Shown: positions 12,941 through 13,215 of the stretch, piece after piece | Numbering within the stretch: the stretch's first letter is position 1 | Layout: each line of letters begins with the position of its first letter | Origin: Actinomycetota bacterium | GTDB taxonomy: Bacteria > Actinomycetota > Acidimicrobiia > IMCC26256 > BP-133 | Direction: 5' to 3' | DNA length: 13,215 bases | Assembly: GCA_030838815.1 (NCBI GenBank) | Contig: JAUZEX010000169.1 | Span: 1 to 13,215, forward strand | Program-made: the position numbers and the translations under genes | The notes under the pieces: model-generated | Told to the model about the DNA's origin: nothing | The model's input: only the letters and a program-made list of their open reading frames with translations | The model's database searches: none

Positions 12941-13215
12941 GTGGGGGAACTGCGAGACGCATTCGAGTGGCAGGACCAGAGGACCGGGTTCCTGGCCATG
13001 AACCGTGACCGGATCTTCGGGGCCACCGTGATCGTCGCCCTGGTCACGACCGTGGCCCTGGCCGTGGCGCTCGGCATCGACCTGGCCAAGAAGGACCAGC
13101 AGGCGCTACCGGTGCAGGCCGGAGCGGCGGCGGCCACGGCCCCGGCCAACTCGAGCGGCGCGGCGGCGCCGGCGGACGGTACGCCGGCCGAGAACAGCGG
13201 TTCGGCGCCGGGCTC
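12941..13215 (+). CDS. Membrane-anchored protein, N-terminal part, function unknown
   Basis: The first 91 codons of a gene that runs off the right edge. GTG 12941 follows a GGGGGG stretch only a few bases away; ATG 12998 is an alternative start. The short N-terminal part (about 24 residues, charged) is followed by one hydrophobic segment at about residues 25-46 (TVIVALVTTVALAVALGI), then KKD and an Ala/Pro/Gly/Ser-rich low-complexity stretch. This fits a type II anchor or uncleaved signal with an extracytoplasmic linker leading to a domain outside the window. It has its own promoter with the shared dyad, so it may belong to the same regulon, for example as a substrate-binding or uptake component (inference). 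Confidence 0.65.
   Translation, partial: MGELRDAFEWQDQRTGFLAMNRDRIFGATVIVALVTTVALAVALGIDLAKKDQQALPVQAGAAAATAPANSSGAAAPADGTPAENSGSAPG

Overview
The window is GC-rich DNA (about two thirds G+C by eye) with strong third-position GC bias, tightly packed operons, GTG/TTG starts and F420-type enzymes. This points to an actinobacterium. The mix of P450s, SCP2, SCPx-type thiolase, MaoC-like hotdog proteins and a luciferase-like oxidoreductase is typical of lipid, steroid or isoprenoid catabolic islands in Acidimicrobiia and Mycobacteriales. The class is an inference; no rRNA or marker gene is present to fix it.

Layout. (1) 2-841: 3' part of a cytochrome P450. (2) 926-3633: aldehyde dehydrogenase, short-chain dehydrogenase (SDR) and SCP2-domain protein, all on +. 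(3) 3668-4545: two overlapping minus-strand hotdog genes (MaoC-like, then PaaI-type thioesterase), convergent with block 2. (4) 4674-6690: P450 plus an SDR resembling HSD10. (5) 6764-10110: P450, a 65-aa [3Fe-4S]-type ferredoxin, a PaaA-like diiron oxygenase and an SCPx-type thiolase. (6) 10130-11068, minus strand: luciferase-like (probably F420-dependent) oxidoreductase. (7) 11220-12830: a NuoF-like flavoprotein followed by two small ferredoxins. (8) 12941 to the end: start of a membrane-anchored protein with an Ala/Pro/Gly-rich extracytoplasmic stretch. There are no tRNAs, rRNAs, insertion sequences or CRISPR arrays, and no gene-free gap exceeds about 150 bases.

How the parts may work together (inference). 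Three P450s and one diiron oxygenase would activate a hydrophobic substrate. The SDRs and the aldehyde dehydrogenase would oxidise the alcohols and aldehydes formed. The MaoC-like protein, HSD10-like SDR, SCPx-type thiolase and thioesterase would carry out beta-oxidation-like steps on CoA esters, and the SCP2 protein could carry the lipid. No ordinary FAD ferredoxin reductase is visible. The NuoF-like protein, translationally linked to two P450-type ferredoxins, is a candidate NADH-to-ferredoxin electron supply for these oxygenases.

The transcription units look co-regulated. A similar imperfect dyad, roughly TnAC-N10-GTTA with an inner GTCT, lies ahead of four of them (around 4618, 6705, 11152 and 12880) and overlaps recognisable -35/-10 elements at three of the four. 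No regulator gene is in the window.
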